64,000 bases of DNA from Floccularia luteovirens (taxonomy: Eukaryota; Basidiomycota; Agaricomycetes; Agaricales; Squamanitaceae): contig VSJF01000004.1 of assembly GCA_009739215.1 (NCBI GenBank), positions 2,356,001 to 2,420,000 of the forward strand, read 5' to 3'. This document shows positions 36,400 to 47,080 of this stretch, piece after piece; position 1 is the first letter of the stretch; each line of letters begins with the position of its first letter. The position numbers and the translations under genes are program-made. The notes under the pieces are model-generated. The model did no database searches and was not told where the DNA came from. It saw only the letters and a list, made by a program, of their open reading frames with translations.

Positions 36400-38853
36400 T
36401 TATGTCGAAGTTGAAGGAGAGTCGCGGAATCCCATGAGATATTGCATGCTTTGGAACGCGGCCTACCCGAGAAAATTAGCCATGTAGTAACATGGTGCTC
36501 ACAATGAGAAATACAAACCTTTGGTGAAAACTGGGGTACCCTATAATGAGAGAAGGGATTAAATTTTCGAAGAGGAAAATAGTTTTTGATGCCCTTACAT
36601 GTGTCCGCTCAGGGCAACTTCAAGGAATGTCAAACCGCGCTCGGTGTGTGCAGTACCTAAAGCGCCAACACCGTCTACGATGAAGCTGTCATTGGCTATT
36701 GGAGTCTGGAATCCTTGTAATCCATTCCCTAAATGGTTAAATTTTTGTGAATACCTTTCAATATTGATAGATGACACAAGGGCTTACACGTCATACTATT
36801 GCAAAAATTATGATAATAATACATCAATTTGTGTCGTTAGGGTCGAAAGGTTAGTTGGGTCTTTACTCACTTCTGGATCACAATTCTCGTTCTAAATAAT
36901 AGAATCCGCGTTATAAAACAATGTCTGTTGTCATAACGAAACATTACTTACCCTTCAGCGATAAGGATGAAATCTGCAAGTCCATGAACGATTACAGTCC
37001 TGTTACTCTTCTCGATAACATTGGGTAGAACTGACAATGCAGATGGAAGACTTCCATCTCCATGAGGGAATACATTTATATTGGAACATTCCGTCCAGTC
37101 CACACTGGTGGGAGCGTGAATGGCTTTCTTCACGTCTTCTCTATCAAAGTATAGTGGAGAAATCCTGGATTTGCTCAAACGAGCCCCTATTGTGACAGAA
37201 CACAACCATTAGTCCCCCTAAAAGTCGAGATTTAAAGGACTCTACGAACGGGAAGCCAAGAACATCCCATAGTACGGGGAAGGTATCAAAGATACGATAA
37301 ATATTGAATGCAGGGTTTACGAGGAGTGCTGCATTGAAGATATCGTCCCAAACATCACACCCTCGGTCTGCAAAGGTCGACCGGCCCGGGAGCGGAAAGA
37401 CGCCTTTAGGGTGGGAACGTTACGTGCTTCTCAACATACCCGGTGTAGTTACAAGCTGCGGCAGTTTTGTCCAGCTGTGCCATGAAGGATTGGCTATACC
37501 GAGGGGTTTAGGTTAGACAGAAATGGAAGGGAAGGCTATGGGCTTTACTTGAATGCGAAGACACTTTCGTATTTGTGTACGAAATCGACTGCTGGGATTT
37601 GTTCTTGGACAACGTCCCATGACAGCGAGGCTAGCAGAGTAGAACAGAAAAGTCGGTATCAGTGCATGGGGGGTTGTTATGAGAGAGTAGTTGGACTGAC
37701 GATCGGCAATCCAGATTCCTTGAAGCCTCAGGTCGAGAGCTTGAGGATTCTCAAAAATATGATTGGCGATGTCTACGATAGTTCGATACCGTATGTCAGA
37801 AAATCAATCTTAAAAGGATTCATCATGATGGGAACTCACAAGGGAACATATGTTCCCGCATACTGTAGATCACCGGCAGCAACGTCAGCACCCCAGATTG
37901 ACAGTTACTCAGGGTTTTCAAAGATACATACACTTTCTCCTGACAAGTATAGTTTCTTATTCTTCAGTTCGGAGAAAACTTCTAAGAATTGCTGGAGGAA
38001 TCCAACTAGTTGAGCAGCAAGGTCTTCTTCATTCTGTTGTAAAGCAGGTTAGTAAATCCCAGATCCAAAGTACCTACAACATTAACACACCTGAATATTA
38101 GGTTTTCCCTGAGAGAAACCTGTACCGACTGGCTGTTCAACCCAGAGAACACTGGAAAGATTAGTCCAGCCGAATTGGTTTTGTGTAGGTTTCGCTTGGC
38201 CTGTGCCCCAAGTAAATGGCTGTATGGAGAGTATTTGTCAGTTTTCTTTGACGTGGATTATAATTTTAGCAGGATATACTCGCCCCATTCTCTTGGAATA
38301 AACCTTCTAAGGATGAGCATCCTGGCCCTCCATTAGTCCTAATGAAAAGTTAGATTCAAGTCACGGATCGAGAGGATGGTTCATGTTACCAGAAGATAAG
38401 ATCGTCCAAACTCCCTTCGGGTCCTGGAGGGAAGAACCAAAAGAATAGCTTTTGATCACGCATCAGTTTCTCTCACACTGCAAGAGACAATAAAAATTAC
38501 TTTTCGTGTCTCATTTTCGTCGCCACTTATCGGCAATAGACCTGCCCAACTTGGTCCCACGTCGAAGTCGACTTCAGGTATCGATTTTCCGTCAACGAAG
38601 AACTCTGCGAGAAACGATATAGCAGCTACACACAAAACATCAACGAGGAACACGTACCGGAAGCCTTTGGGTTCGAAAAGGTTATGTTTTTTGGCGGTAA
38701 TGGCTTAGCAGTAGTATTTGCTTGATTGAACTGCCTGGCAGCAAGGATTTGACGCGCTCGTAATTCCTCTTTTCTAATTTGTCGTCCATCAGCGCAGAGT
38801 ACAGCTGTTGTAAGGACAGCTGCAGCTGCAGCTGCAAATCGTGCAAAGAACAT
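36400..38853 (-). CDS. Secreted serine carboxypeptidase (peptidase family S10)
   Basis: Removes C-terminal residues from peptides at acid pH, in the vacuole or outside the cell. The N-terminus MFFARFAAAAAAVLTTAVL is a signal peptide, followed by a pro-region. Catalytic signatures are WTNGGPGCSSLEG (oxyanion region), the nucleophile Ser in LYLSGESYAGTYVPY, the Asp in RTVIVHGLADFILIAEG and the His in EVALSGHMVP. The C-terminus reads MQYLMGFRDSPSTST. Several N-x-S/T sites are present. Around ten short introns; all conserved blocks are in order, so the gene appears complete. TATATAA on the minus strand (38943-38949) is a plausible TATA box. Confidence 0.9.
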
Positions 38854-39488
38854 GATGGTTCTGAGCGAGTTTTTTTTTGTCGCCTAGGGGTGATGAGAAA
38901 TGCTTGAACGATGCTCCATGTGAGGTGTCAAAAGTGAACTATTATATACAGCGTGTATGTGATTAAGCCGATGCCAGCTAAACAGCAATACGGTTCCGGG
39001 GTGTCCATCAACAAAGTCTTCTTTTGTGCCACATGATGGTTCTGATAACACCATCGTATGGCGGATAAATTCTATAGAAGCCATCATTTTATCAACAAGC
39101 GCGCGGTTTCTTGTTTATAATTGTAAAAGTGTGAGTCGAGATCTATTGAGTACATAGTTAAAAGTTGAGAGGATCATTCACTTACAAGCTGTAACTTACT
39201 AGCGTCGGTTGTGAATATCTTAAGATTGCTAGCCCCGGACTTAACCACATTAGTGCAAAGAAAATATTGTTAGTACACTTATTGATTGTAAATTGTTGTT
39301 GCTGCGGAAAAATTCTGGCGATAGAGTCTCATATGACAAGTGACAAGGGAAAAAGGGGTTATAAGTAAAAACAGGTGCTCAATGTCAACGCGGGATGTAA
39401 ATCACGGTCATATCGGTCTAACTATTTCTAACTCTTCGTATATCACATGAGTATCTACCACAATCTACGTTGCGCAATATTCCAATAT
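38854..39488. other. Intergenic region without recognised gene
   Basis: Carries the carboxypeptidase promoter, with TATATAA at 38943-38949 on the minus strand, and the PdxT 3' UTR. No coding signal recognised. Confidence 0.4.
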
Positions 39489-40403
39489 TTAGCGAGAAAT
39501 ATTGGGCAAAACACATTCTCTAACAAAGTAATCATGAAATCTGGCATCATTTGTAAGTTCCGGATGGAAGGTGGTCAGAAGATTCAACCCCTGACGCAGC
39601 GCGACAATTGTCTGTGGGTCGTCTGTGCAATGTGGAGTGGCAAACGCTTCCGGAAGGAGATCAGGCGACAAGCGTGCGATAACTTGTAAAGGTGGGTCAT
39701 CTGGAGCCGGAATAAGACTCAGCACAACCTACCAGAATTCTAGGGTTAGATAAGCAAGAACAAAAGAAAGCAACATACTGGTGCGCGTATAAAAACGCCA
39801 TGGAAGGGTTTGCATGAGTTTCGCAGGCTAGACACTTTGAGTTCTGCTTCAAAAGATTCGATCTATGTATAATATCTCAGAACGTGACTCGGACATATTA
39901 TCTATCGGACAGAACAATTACCTGGGAACCCCAGCCATTTCGTGCAATTGTAATGGACATCCCACCAAGGAGTTCTTGACCGCCTTTCTTTGCCCCCTCA
40001 ACTCCCCTCGAAAGAAGTATTGCTCCGGCACATGTTCCCCAGACTGGTTTGGTCTTTACAAATTCTCGCAGGGGCTCCAAGAGACCAGCAAGCTTAGCTA
40101 GGAGGGCGATCGTAGTAGATTCTACTTGACGTCAACATCTGTGGGATAAACGGAAACCAGATAGATTTACCTCCCCCCGGGATTACGAGCGCATCACATC
40201 GTTTGAGATCACATAAACTGCGGACCTGAACGACCTCAATGCTTATTGGTAAAGAAAGTTGCTGTAGAACGGCCTGGTGCTCGATAAAGGCACCTTGCAA
40301 AGCTGAAATGTTAGATAGTCAGTCAGATCTTCGCTAAATTAGTGGTATAAGCTGTACCAAGGATACCGATGATAACTGCCTTGCTGTCGTCTTTGGGAGA
40401 CAT
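39489..40403 (-). CDS. pdxT: Pyridoxal 5'-phosphate synthase glutaminase subunit PdxT
   Basis: Class I glutamine amidotransferase that feeds ammonia to PdxS for vitamin B6 synthesis (yeast SNO). Starts [21 protein letters not shown], then [14 protein letters not shown] with the GGES signature rebuilt across an intron, the nucleophile Cys in [36 protein letters not shown], and the His-x-Glu of the triad in [19 protein letters not shown]. The last exon (39489-39725) carries an insertion relative to bacterial PdxT. About four short introns. The synthase partner PdxS is not in this window. Assignment is firm. Confidence 0.93.
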
Positions 40404-40740
40404 TCTAGTACCTGCAACGCAACATCTCGGGTCCAGGATTAAACAGGTTACCCTGCAGGATATATCTCTCCGATCCAGAGAGATAGTTTGATGTATATTT
40501 CAGAGTAAGGTTATGGAATCGTGAGTCCCGGACGGTGTAGCGGGTAGCCGCTACTTGATAAATATTTCCGTTGAATTGGTGACCATGTGCACTCGATAAA
40601 TTCTCCGGAGCTAGCAGTTACGTAATGAGTCAATGGAGTCGAGTCAGCGTGACGTGGAAAAATTACGTGAGATGTGACTTTACAGCCTCATAGTCACGCT
40701 CTCAACAACAAAAAATTGCAGTTTCTTCTTGACTTGCACG
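40404..40740. other. Divergent promoter region of pdxT and HRP1
   Basis: About 0.34 kb between two divergent starts. Nothing recognised besides expected promoter space. Confidence 0.4.
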
Positions 40741-42788
40741 ATGTCTGACCTTGACGCTGATTTGTACGGTGGTGCGCATGAAAAAATATTTGCATTCTTA
40801 TACTTAGGACTTACTGACACCGCATTTAGATCTTTATGGTAACGACGAGACTGATTTTGACCAGGTACTCGATGACAATGACACGCAAGCAAAGTTCGAA
40901 CAGACAACGGCCGCTACCCCTTTGACCACTGAAAGTACCAAGCCTTCAGAGCCTGTGCCAGCCAAACAACCACAGTCTATTCCTACTGTGGAAAGTAGTT
41001 CCAATACAGCCTCCCAGCAACCGTCAGCACCGCCAAAACCAATTGCTACACAGCAACTTTCATATACACCATCCGCTCCTCAGCAAATTCCCACTTATGA
41101 ACAACCCCAACCTTCGGAATATCGCGAAAATCAACAACAACGCAATGACGGTGGATACCAAAATATCCCTGTTAACGAGAGGACGGTACGCCCATCTGAG
41201 ATGAAAGATGAAGGGTAAGACTATTTTTTACAAGAAGGTTACTCATAACCCCAGCAAATTTGTCTACTGTGGAGCCTTATCAGCCAGTCCAGCATTCTGG
41301 AAACGATGATTTTACATCTATTGCTTGACTTGACATCCGTCCGTAGATGATTGTCGCGTAGTCAGTCGCATCATCTAAGCTAGCTCTAGCGTATTTGCTG
41401 CCTGTTCTACGTCTAGGCTAGGCTAAACACCAATCTCAACGAGCACCACAGTAGAGTCTTCCACTTTCTCTTCACTGTCATAACTATTCTGTTTATAGCA
41501 TACTGATGCTAATAACAATCCTTTTCATATGTCTTTTTCCATGCAATTCCTACCGTGCAATTCACGTCCTCCACACTGGTCTATATCTATAGCAAAATGT
41601 TCATCGGCGGTCTAAATTGGGATACAACAGATGGTACATCGTTATCTCTTAGTTATCTTAATGTAGCACTAAACTTGTTCGATGTAGATGCTCTCAGAGA
41701 TTATTTCTCGCAGTTTGGAAAAGTCGATGCATGTACTATTATGCGAGATGCAGCCGGGCGTTCCCGATGTTTTGCATTCCTAACATTTGAGGATCCTGCA
41801 AGTGTAAATGCTGTCATGGTTCGGGAGCATTTCTTGGATGGAAAGATTGTAAGTTTTGATAGTGGCTAGGCACCTACGTAGGTCTTCACCAGCGGTATTT
41901 ATAGATTGATCCAAAACGTGCCATTCCACGCCAAGAACATCAAAGAGCAACAAAACTGTTCATTGGTGGACTCGCTGGAAGCGTTACCTCGGAATCCATG
42001 CGTGAATTTTTCTCACAATTCGGGAAGGTTATTGATTCAACTGTTATGTTGGACCGTGAGACTGGGAGAAGCAAAGGATTTGGATTTGTTTCTTTCGAAG
42101 ACACGAATGTACAACCCTTTTTGGGCTTTCGGTAACCTCGAGATTGACGGAAAGATGGTATGTAACTTATTTATCATGTCATAGTAATGCATAGAGAAAT
42201 AAAACCCTCAATTAGATTGATGTCAAGCTGGCACAGCCACGATATCAGCGTGACAATTACCAGAACGAAGACGGCGGCAGTGTCAGTGAGTACACTCAGC
42301 AGAATGTAACTGCAAGTACTGGCAGGTTTCCAAATCAACAAGGAAACTTCAATGCCGGAGTTAATGTTCCGACCCCGGCCAACGTCAACCCCACTGGTGG
42401 TAACACACCGTTCGATCCACAGGCTCTTGCTGCCCTGTATACTAGGATGTTCCAGATGACTGGTGGTGGAGCTATGAACCCTGCAATGATGGGCGGAATG
42501 AACCCTATGATGGGTGGAATGGGTATGGGAGGCATGGGAGGCATGCGTCCCGGGATGGGTATGGGTATGAATATGGGTATGGGCGGCGCTCCAGCAATGG
42601 GTGGAATGGGTCGCGGAGGTACCCCTGGCATGATGCACGGCGCTGGTGGCGGCATGAATGCAAATATCCCTCGGGGTCCCAGAGGGGGATCTGGTGGCCC
42701 ACAGCCAGGAATGGGTGGTAATGCTAGTGTTGGCCCACAAAGATCGGGCCAGAGAGGCCAGCATAACTTCCATCCATATGCCCGGTGA
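40741..42788 (+). CDS. HRP1: Hrp1/Nab4-like RNA-binding protein (cleavage factor IB), with an apparent frame break in RRM2
   Basis: Two-RRM hnRNP of the Hrp1 type, acting in 3'-end formation and mRNA export. The N-terminus is MSDLDADLYDLYGNDETDFD across an intron, followed by a Gln/Pro/Ser-rich linker. RRM1 has RNP2 KMFIGGLNWDTTD and RNP1 SRCFAFLTFEDP. The inter-RRM link DPKRAIPRQE is typical of Hrp1. RRM2 has KLFIGGLAG and KGFGFVSFEDTN. The C-terminus is Met/Gly-rich (PMMGGMGMGGMGGM), ending HNFHPYAR. Intron 41215-41592 is 378 bases, far longer than others here. At about 42111-42135 the reading frame of VQPFLGF must slip by one base to continue into GNLEIDGKMIDVKLAQPRYQ. A 36-base GT-AG segment (from GTACAACC) could remove the slip but would be unusually short and would delete conserved residues. 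Confidence 0.85.
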
Positions 42789-43037
42789 TCCCATTCGAGT
42801 TTTTATTAGTTTTTCATGTTTTTTTTTTTGATGCGACGGACCATTATATGTTGTCGCGATCATTTCCCGAAAAAATGTATATACATACTTATAACTCTTA
42901 TTAGTGTTACTTATCCCCCCTGGTATGAAGTTGTTTGTACTTATTCTCCCACTGCCAATACTAACTAGTCTTCCATTGTAATCGGATAAATAAGCTGGTA
43001 ACTGCATAAGCCTAATAACCCAAGCAGAAAAAAGTTG

Positions 43038-45671
43038 TCAAATGGTTACATCTACATACGCACACCTATTCCAAGGCAGGATTTCTCCATAATAAGTGAC
43101 ACCTTGTACATAAAACCGAACTTTATCCGAGTCTCCATCCAGCTTCAAGGTAGATTTGAGATTCTCTCCAATAACCATGAAGCTATTCATCGAGCCGTAC
43201 AACCCTGAAGTCCCGAGCCAAACAGCATCTGAGGGACCCTTTACAATGTACTGATCCGTATATTTTTGACAATAGATGTTGAAATATAAGAAATTACGAA
43301 TCCAACTGCTGGACGGTTGTGGTCTCCATGCAGACACCAAATCTTCAGCTGTCGTTATAAGAATATCAGATACGAAAGGGAGTGATGCCGCAACTTCCCA
43401 GGTTAAGATACCTGACATGGGCTTGGATTGTAACGTAGAGCTTTGCTGGAAATCCACCCAAAGAATATGTACGTCATGCTCCGATTCCAGCTCTGCAGGA
43501 AGCTTGGGATACGCTCCTACTTTTCCAAGCAAGTAAGTGAATTCCAGAGGTTTCGAGGTATCTTCCGATACGATGGCACAAACTAAGCCAATTGCTGCTA
43601 TGACTTGCTCACTTGGACAGTCTGTGACGGAGAATTCAATGGAGAGTTTCGTCCAACCTGCAAGTTGGGTATCTTTGGCGCCTTCAGGAGGAATTATAAT
43701 TTCATACCCGACAGCTGGTGAAAGCACCTTGACGTTCAGGGCAATATCAATATCAACCCCACTATCCACATCCGCAGCTTTGTAGATGATCTCTGCCGTG
43801 TACGATCTGTTTGGGGTGACAGAAACAGACTGAATGGGAAGCCAGATACTTCTATACGCGGCTAAGTCATGCGAGGACTCTGGAACATTGAATGATAGAC
43901 GGAGACTATTCCCTCCGTTCCAAGCATCATCCATACAAAATGACGGGGTCACTTCAGGTAACGTGTCTTGCCGATCATCTTCCCACTTAATGGTTGGACG
44001 TGGCCATACCAGATCTCCAACTGAGAACTGTTTGTCGACGTCTGTCCAGCAGTTCTTGCTTTGGAAAACTTGTGTACCATTAACGAACCAGGATCGGCCA
44101 ACCCCAGGCGAAAAAGTGGTGTTGAAAGGCAGGAGATATGGATCAGGAGGCGAGATGCGAGGAAAGAAAGAATTGATCGCAAGGAACGGTCCGTGTACAC
44201 ATTCAGGTTCGTTTTTGCGCCGAGGTGCTTCTGGGACCTCTATGGTTCCCTTTACAGGGCCAACCCACAGCTTGCTTTCATAGTCCCACCAAGTATCCCA
44301 ATTCCAACCTGGTTTATCCTGCTCGCTTTCCCAAGTCCAAGCCTGTCCAAAGAGGGCTACACTAAGTCCAAGTGATTGTGGCGAAATGTGGGTGATGGCT
44401 TTGTATGAGTCAAAGCCACCACCCCCATGTGACCCACGTCCCCAGACGTCAACGCCTACGTAAATGTCTTGTAAAGTTTTGTGATCAGTATTCAAAGAGG
44501 AATTGGGGCCATTTCCTGTAAGTGCCGGATCGAGACTCAGGAAATATTGAGCTGTCTTCGCGGTGTAATCAGGTGGCCACTTGTTTAAGGGTGTTAGGCT
44601 TTGGAGCACGCAATAAAGTATGTGACACGTACGAAATAATTCAAAAAAAGTCCAGATGAGGATAGGAAGAAAGGGAGGTTATAACTATTCAATCTATTCT
44701 GCCATGCCAGTTGTCCACTGAAAACGACACTGTCGTACCTGCCAGTGTCAAGACGTTTTAGATCCTACTTCATTAAATTGTTAACTTAATGGTGACATAC
44801 CATATCGTTTCACCATGCGGGCCAACCTGAGATAGTATCTCATCTTGCAGCAGGGTAATCCAAGCAGCCAAGGCCCGAGTTTGTTCTGTTCCACCTCTCA
44901 AGGGACATTCAAAATTCAAAAGATAACCATCAAAACCACGTTCCTTGGCGAGATGGGCCAGCACCTTTGCGTAATGCGGAGATATGGGCAGCGACATAGA
45001 AGTGACAGGTTGTTCTACTGGTCCTGTCTTAGATTGGGGCATTTTTCCAACAATGAGCCGGAGACAATCGCTTTCCCCATCACCCTCGAATATCCTGGAT
45101 GGTCACATTAGAAATCATGGAGTGCGGAGGAGAAGGAAGGGCGAATACAGTGTACCGAGCATCTTGGTGCCATTTCTATGGGCTGCACTTGTCCAACCTG
45201 GGGGAGGAACAGTAACGCGATGGTGTGAGAAACTGATGAAAGAAATAACAATGAGCGAATATAGCGGGGAAAACCCACAAGCATACTAGACGAAAGTATC
45301 GCAATATGACCAGAAGTTGAAAGTATAAGACAAGGCGAATGAACTTTCGGTATATCCTCCCTACAGATAGATTAGATCTGGTTTGTGATTGTCAGAGCTG
45401 TCAATACCCCACTTACCTTGTAATCATGGCATACCTTCAAGATTGTGCACGATTACAGTTAGCAATTGATTCAGTCAGTTCAGGGCGGTACCAAAAGTTT
45501 TCCCTGGCCCTCCAGCCCTTGCATCTGCCTGGGTTGTTGATTGTACCCCACAATCCCATCATATCCACTGCTCCTGCTCCGTCTAGTGGCATTCCAGTTG
45601 TCAAGCTCTTGTAAAGAACTGAAATATGCCGGATCGGATCTTGGTATTTCTATGTGTCCGTTGATAGGCAT
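43038..45671 (-). CDS. Endo-beta-N-acetylglucosaminidase (GH85, ENGase)
   Basis: Cuts between the two core GlcNAc residues of N-glycans. Starts MPINGHIEIPRSDPAYFSSL. The catalytic domain is rebuilt over several exons: KLLVCHDYKGGYTES, FNFWSYCDTFVYFSHHRV, GWTSAAHRNGTKMLGTLIFEG, CLRLIVGKMPQSKTGPVEQP, and the catalytic Asn-x-Glu in RGFDGYLLNFECPLRGG. DIYVGVDVWGRGSHGGGGFD and FGQAWTWE follow. Beta-sandwich domains then continue to the stop in the last, long exon (43038-44609). No signal peptide is evident, suggesting a cytosolic role in free-glycan turnover, as in animals, though secreted GH85 enzymes exist in other fungi. All joins are in frame. Confidence 0.9.
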
Positions 45672-45929
45672 TCCAGTATGTGATGAGTTAGCTGAATGTA
45701 ACTTGGGTTTGTTATTGGCCTTCTGTAATATACTGGACTTGCAATGATCAACACATCACTGATGGCTATTTTCGGTAGAATATTGTAATCTTGACCAAAC
45801 ACAGCATCCTCAGACTTGGAACCTTTAATTCAAACTTCCATCTGGTCTTTCGTATTGTGGGTCCACAAGAACATCAGAGCACCATAAATAAGCTATATCT
45901 CGCCCCGGAAGTCACTTCACTGTGCAAGA
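45672..45929. other. Divergent promoter region of ENGase and MGMT genes
   Basis: About 0.26 kb between divergent starts; no motif recognised. Confidence 0.35.
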
Positions 45930-46584
45930 ATGCCTCTAAAAAGGCTAGACCCCGAAGTATTCTCTTACAAACCTGTTTGCAAGGAAGACATGGGGGAGGC
46001 TCCGGTTAGCAAAGTCAAACTCAAAAGTGGTCCCACTGGGATAGTTGGAAGGCCTCCCGAAAGTATCGAGTACCCCACTACAACTGCTGAACGTGCGGTA
46101 TATCGTACGAAGGCCGGAAAGGTTTGAATTTGATTATCAAGTATTCGATTTGCGAACAAGTTGATCACGAATGTATAGAAACTCACACCATATCAATGGG
46201 CTGTATATGATTTTACACTTTGTATTCCATCCGGCAAAGTCACAACCTACAAACACGTATCACATGTTGTAGGCGGCTCCCCTCGATCTGGTTAGTCTAT
46301 TGATTCCATTGACCTCGTGTACCGCATGTTCCATAATCTCATCAATCGTCCGCTCAGCTGGAACGGCACTGAGGAACAACCCTTTCAGTCCCTACGTGCC
46401 TTGTCATCGTGTTATCGCTTCCAACATGTTTGTGGGCGGATTTTTTGGAGAGTGGGGTGAAAATCATAGGACAGGCTCTCAATACAACAAGAAAATCGAT
46501 GTACTAGCTCGGGAAGGCGTTATCTTTGATAGACGGGGACGTCTCGTAGATAGCAGCTGTGTTCTTGCCTTTGGGACGGCATAG
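45930..46584 (+). CDS. MGT1: O6-methylguanine-DNA methyltransferase (MGMT/Ogt type)
   Basis: Suicide repair enzyme that transfers the alkyl group of O6-alkylguanine to its own Cys. Three exons. Exon 1 (MPLKRLDPEVFSYKP) is a poorly conserved N-terminal extension. Exon 2 gives LTPYQWAVYDFTLCIPSGKVTTYKHVS with the helix-turn-helix DNA-binding segment, then GGSPRSAGTALRNNPFSPYV. The active site PCHRVIASN is intact, followed by GGFFGEWG. The C-terminal extension ends SSCVLAFGTA. Typical single-domain length of roughly 180-190 residues. Introns are GT-AG and in phase. Confidence 0.92.
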
Positions 46585-47080
46585 ACCCTATTGGGAGGTA
46601 ATTAATCACATACTCCGAATACCTTTTACATACTAAAGTTTCAGGTCATATGTAGGCATGCATCACCAAGTAAATTCTATATACAATGCTGAGACTTTTA
46701 TCAAGCGCCCCTTGACCTGCTGGCCTCTCGGTTCGTGGATCTGATTGGAACATCTTCAAGCGTCATCTGCTAACTTCTTCAATAAAGGGCGCGGGATGTG
46801 CATGTGTCTTTAGATGTGAAGCACCAGTTTTTTGGATGGTCATAGATGCGAAACACTTGACCGCAAGGGAACCTCAATTACATATTATAACCCATTTATG
46901 TATTAGGAACGGACCAGCTATTCACTACTAGGCGCTCATACATTCGGTTGGGTTGATTGCCGTAACTATCCAAACCATGTTAAGCTTGTTGGCGGCATTC
47001 AGTGACTTATATTAATTGCCAGCGTACCATTCATAAACATTTATCAGAAACTTCATTGCAGAATACCGCCCACCTTCGTC
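46585..47080. other. Intergenic region without recognised gene
   Basis: About 0.5 kb between MGMT and the P450 gene; no coding or repeat signal seen. Confidence 0.4.

Noticed and set aside
42447..42788. Repeat-rich GGMG/GGAATGGG tract as a possible minisatellite or CRISPR-like array
   Set aside because: It encodes the Met/Gly-rich tail of an RNA-binding protein in frame, with no regular spacers.
42174..43007. 277-codon open frame on the minus strand rich in His/Ser/Thr
   Set aside because: Antisense to the repetitive Met/Gly-rich end of the Hrp1-like gene; low-complexity mirror.
43276..44375. Several plus-strand open frames of 80-150 codons
   Set aside because: Antisense to the ENGase final exon, which is open for over 500 codons and matches GH85.
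36400..46584. Carboxypeptidase, PdxT, Hrp1, ENGase and MGMT as a functional cluster
   Set aside because: These are unrelated housekeeping functions with separate promoters and mixed strands; no shared pathway.
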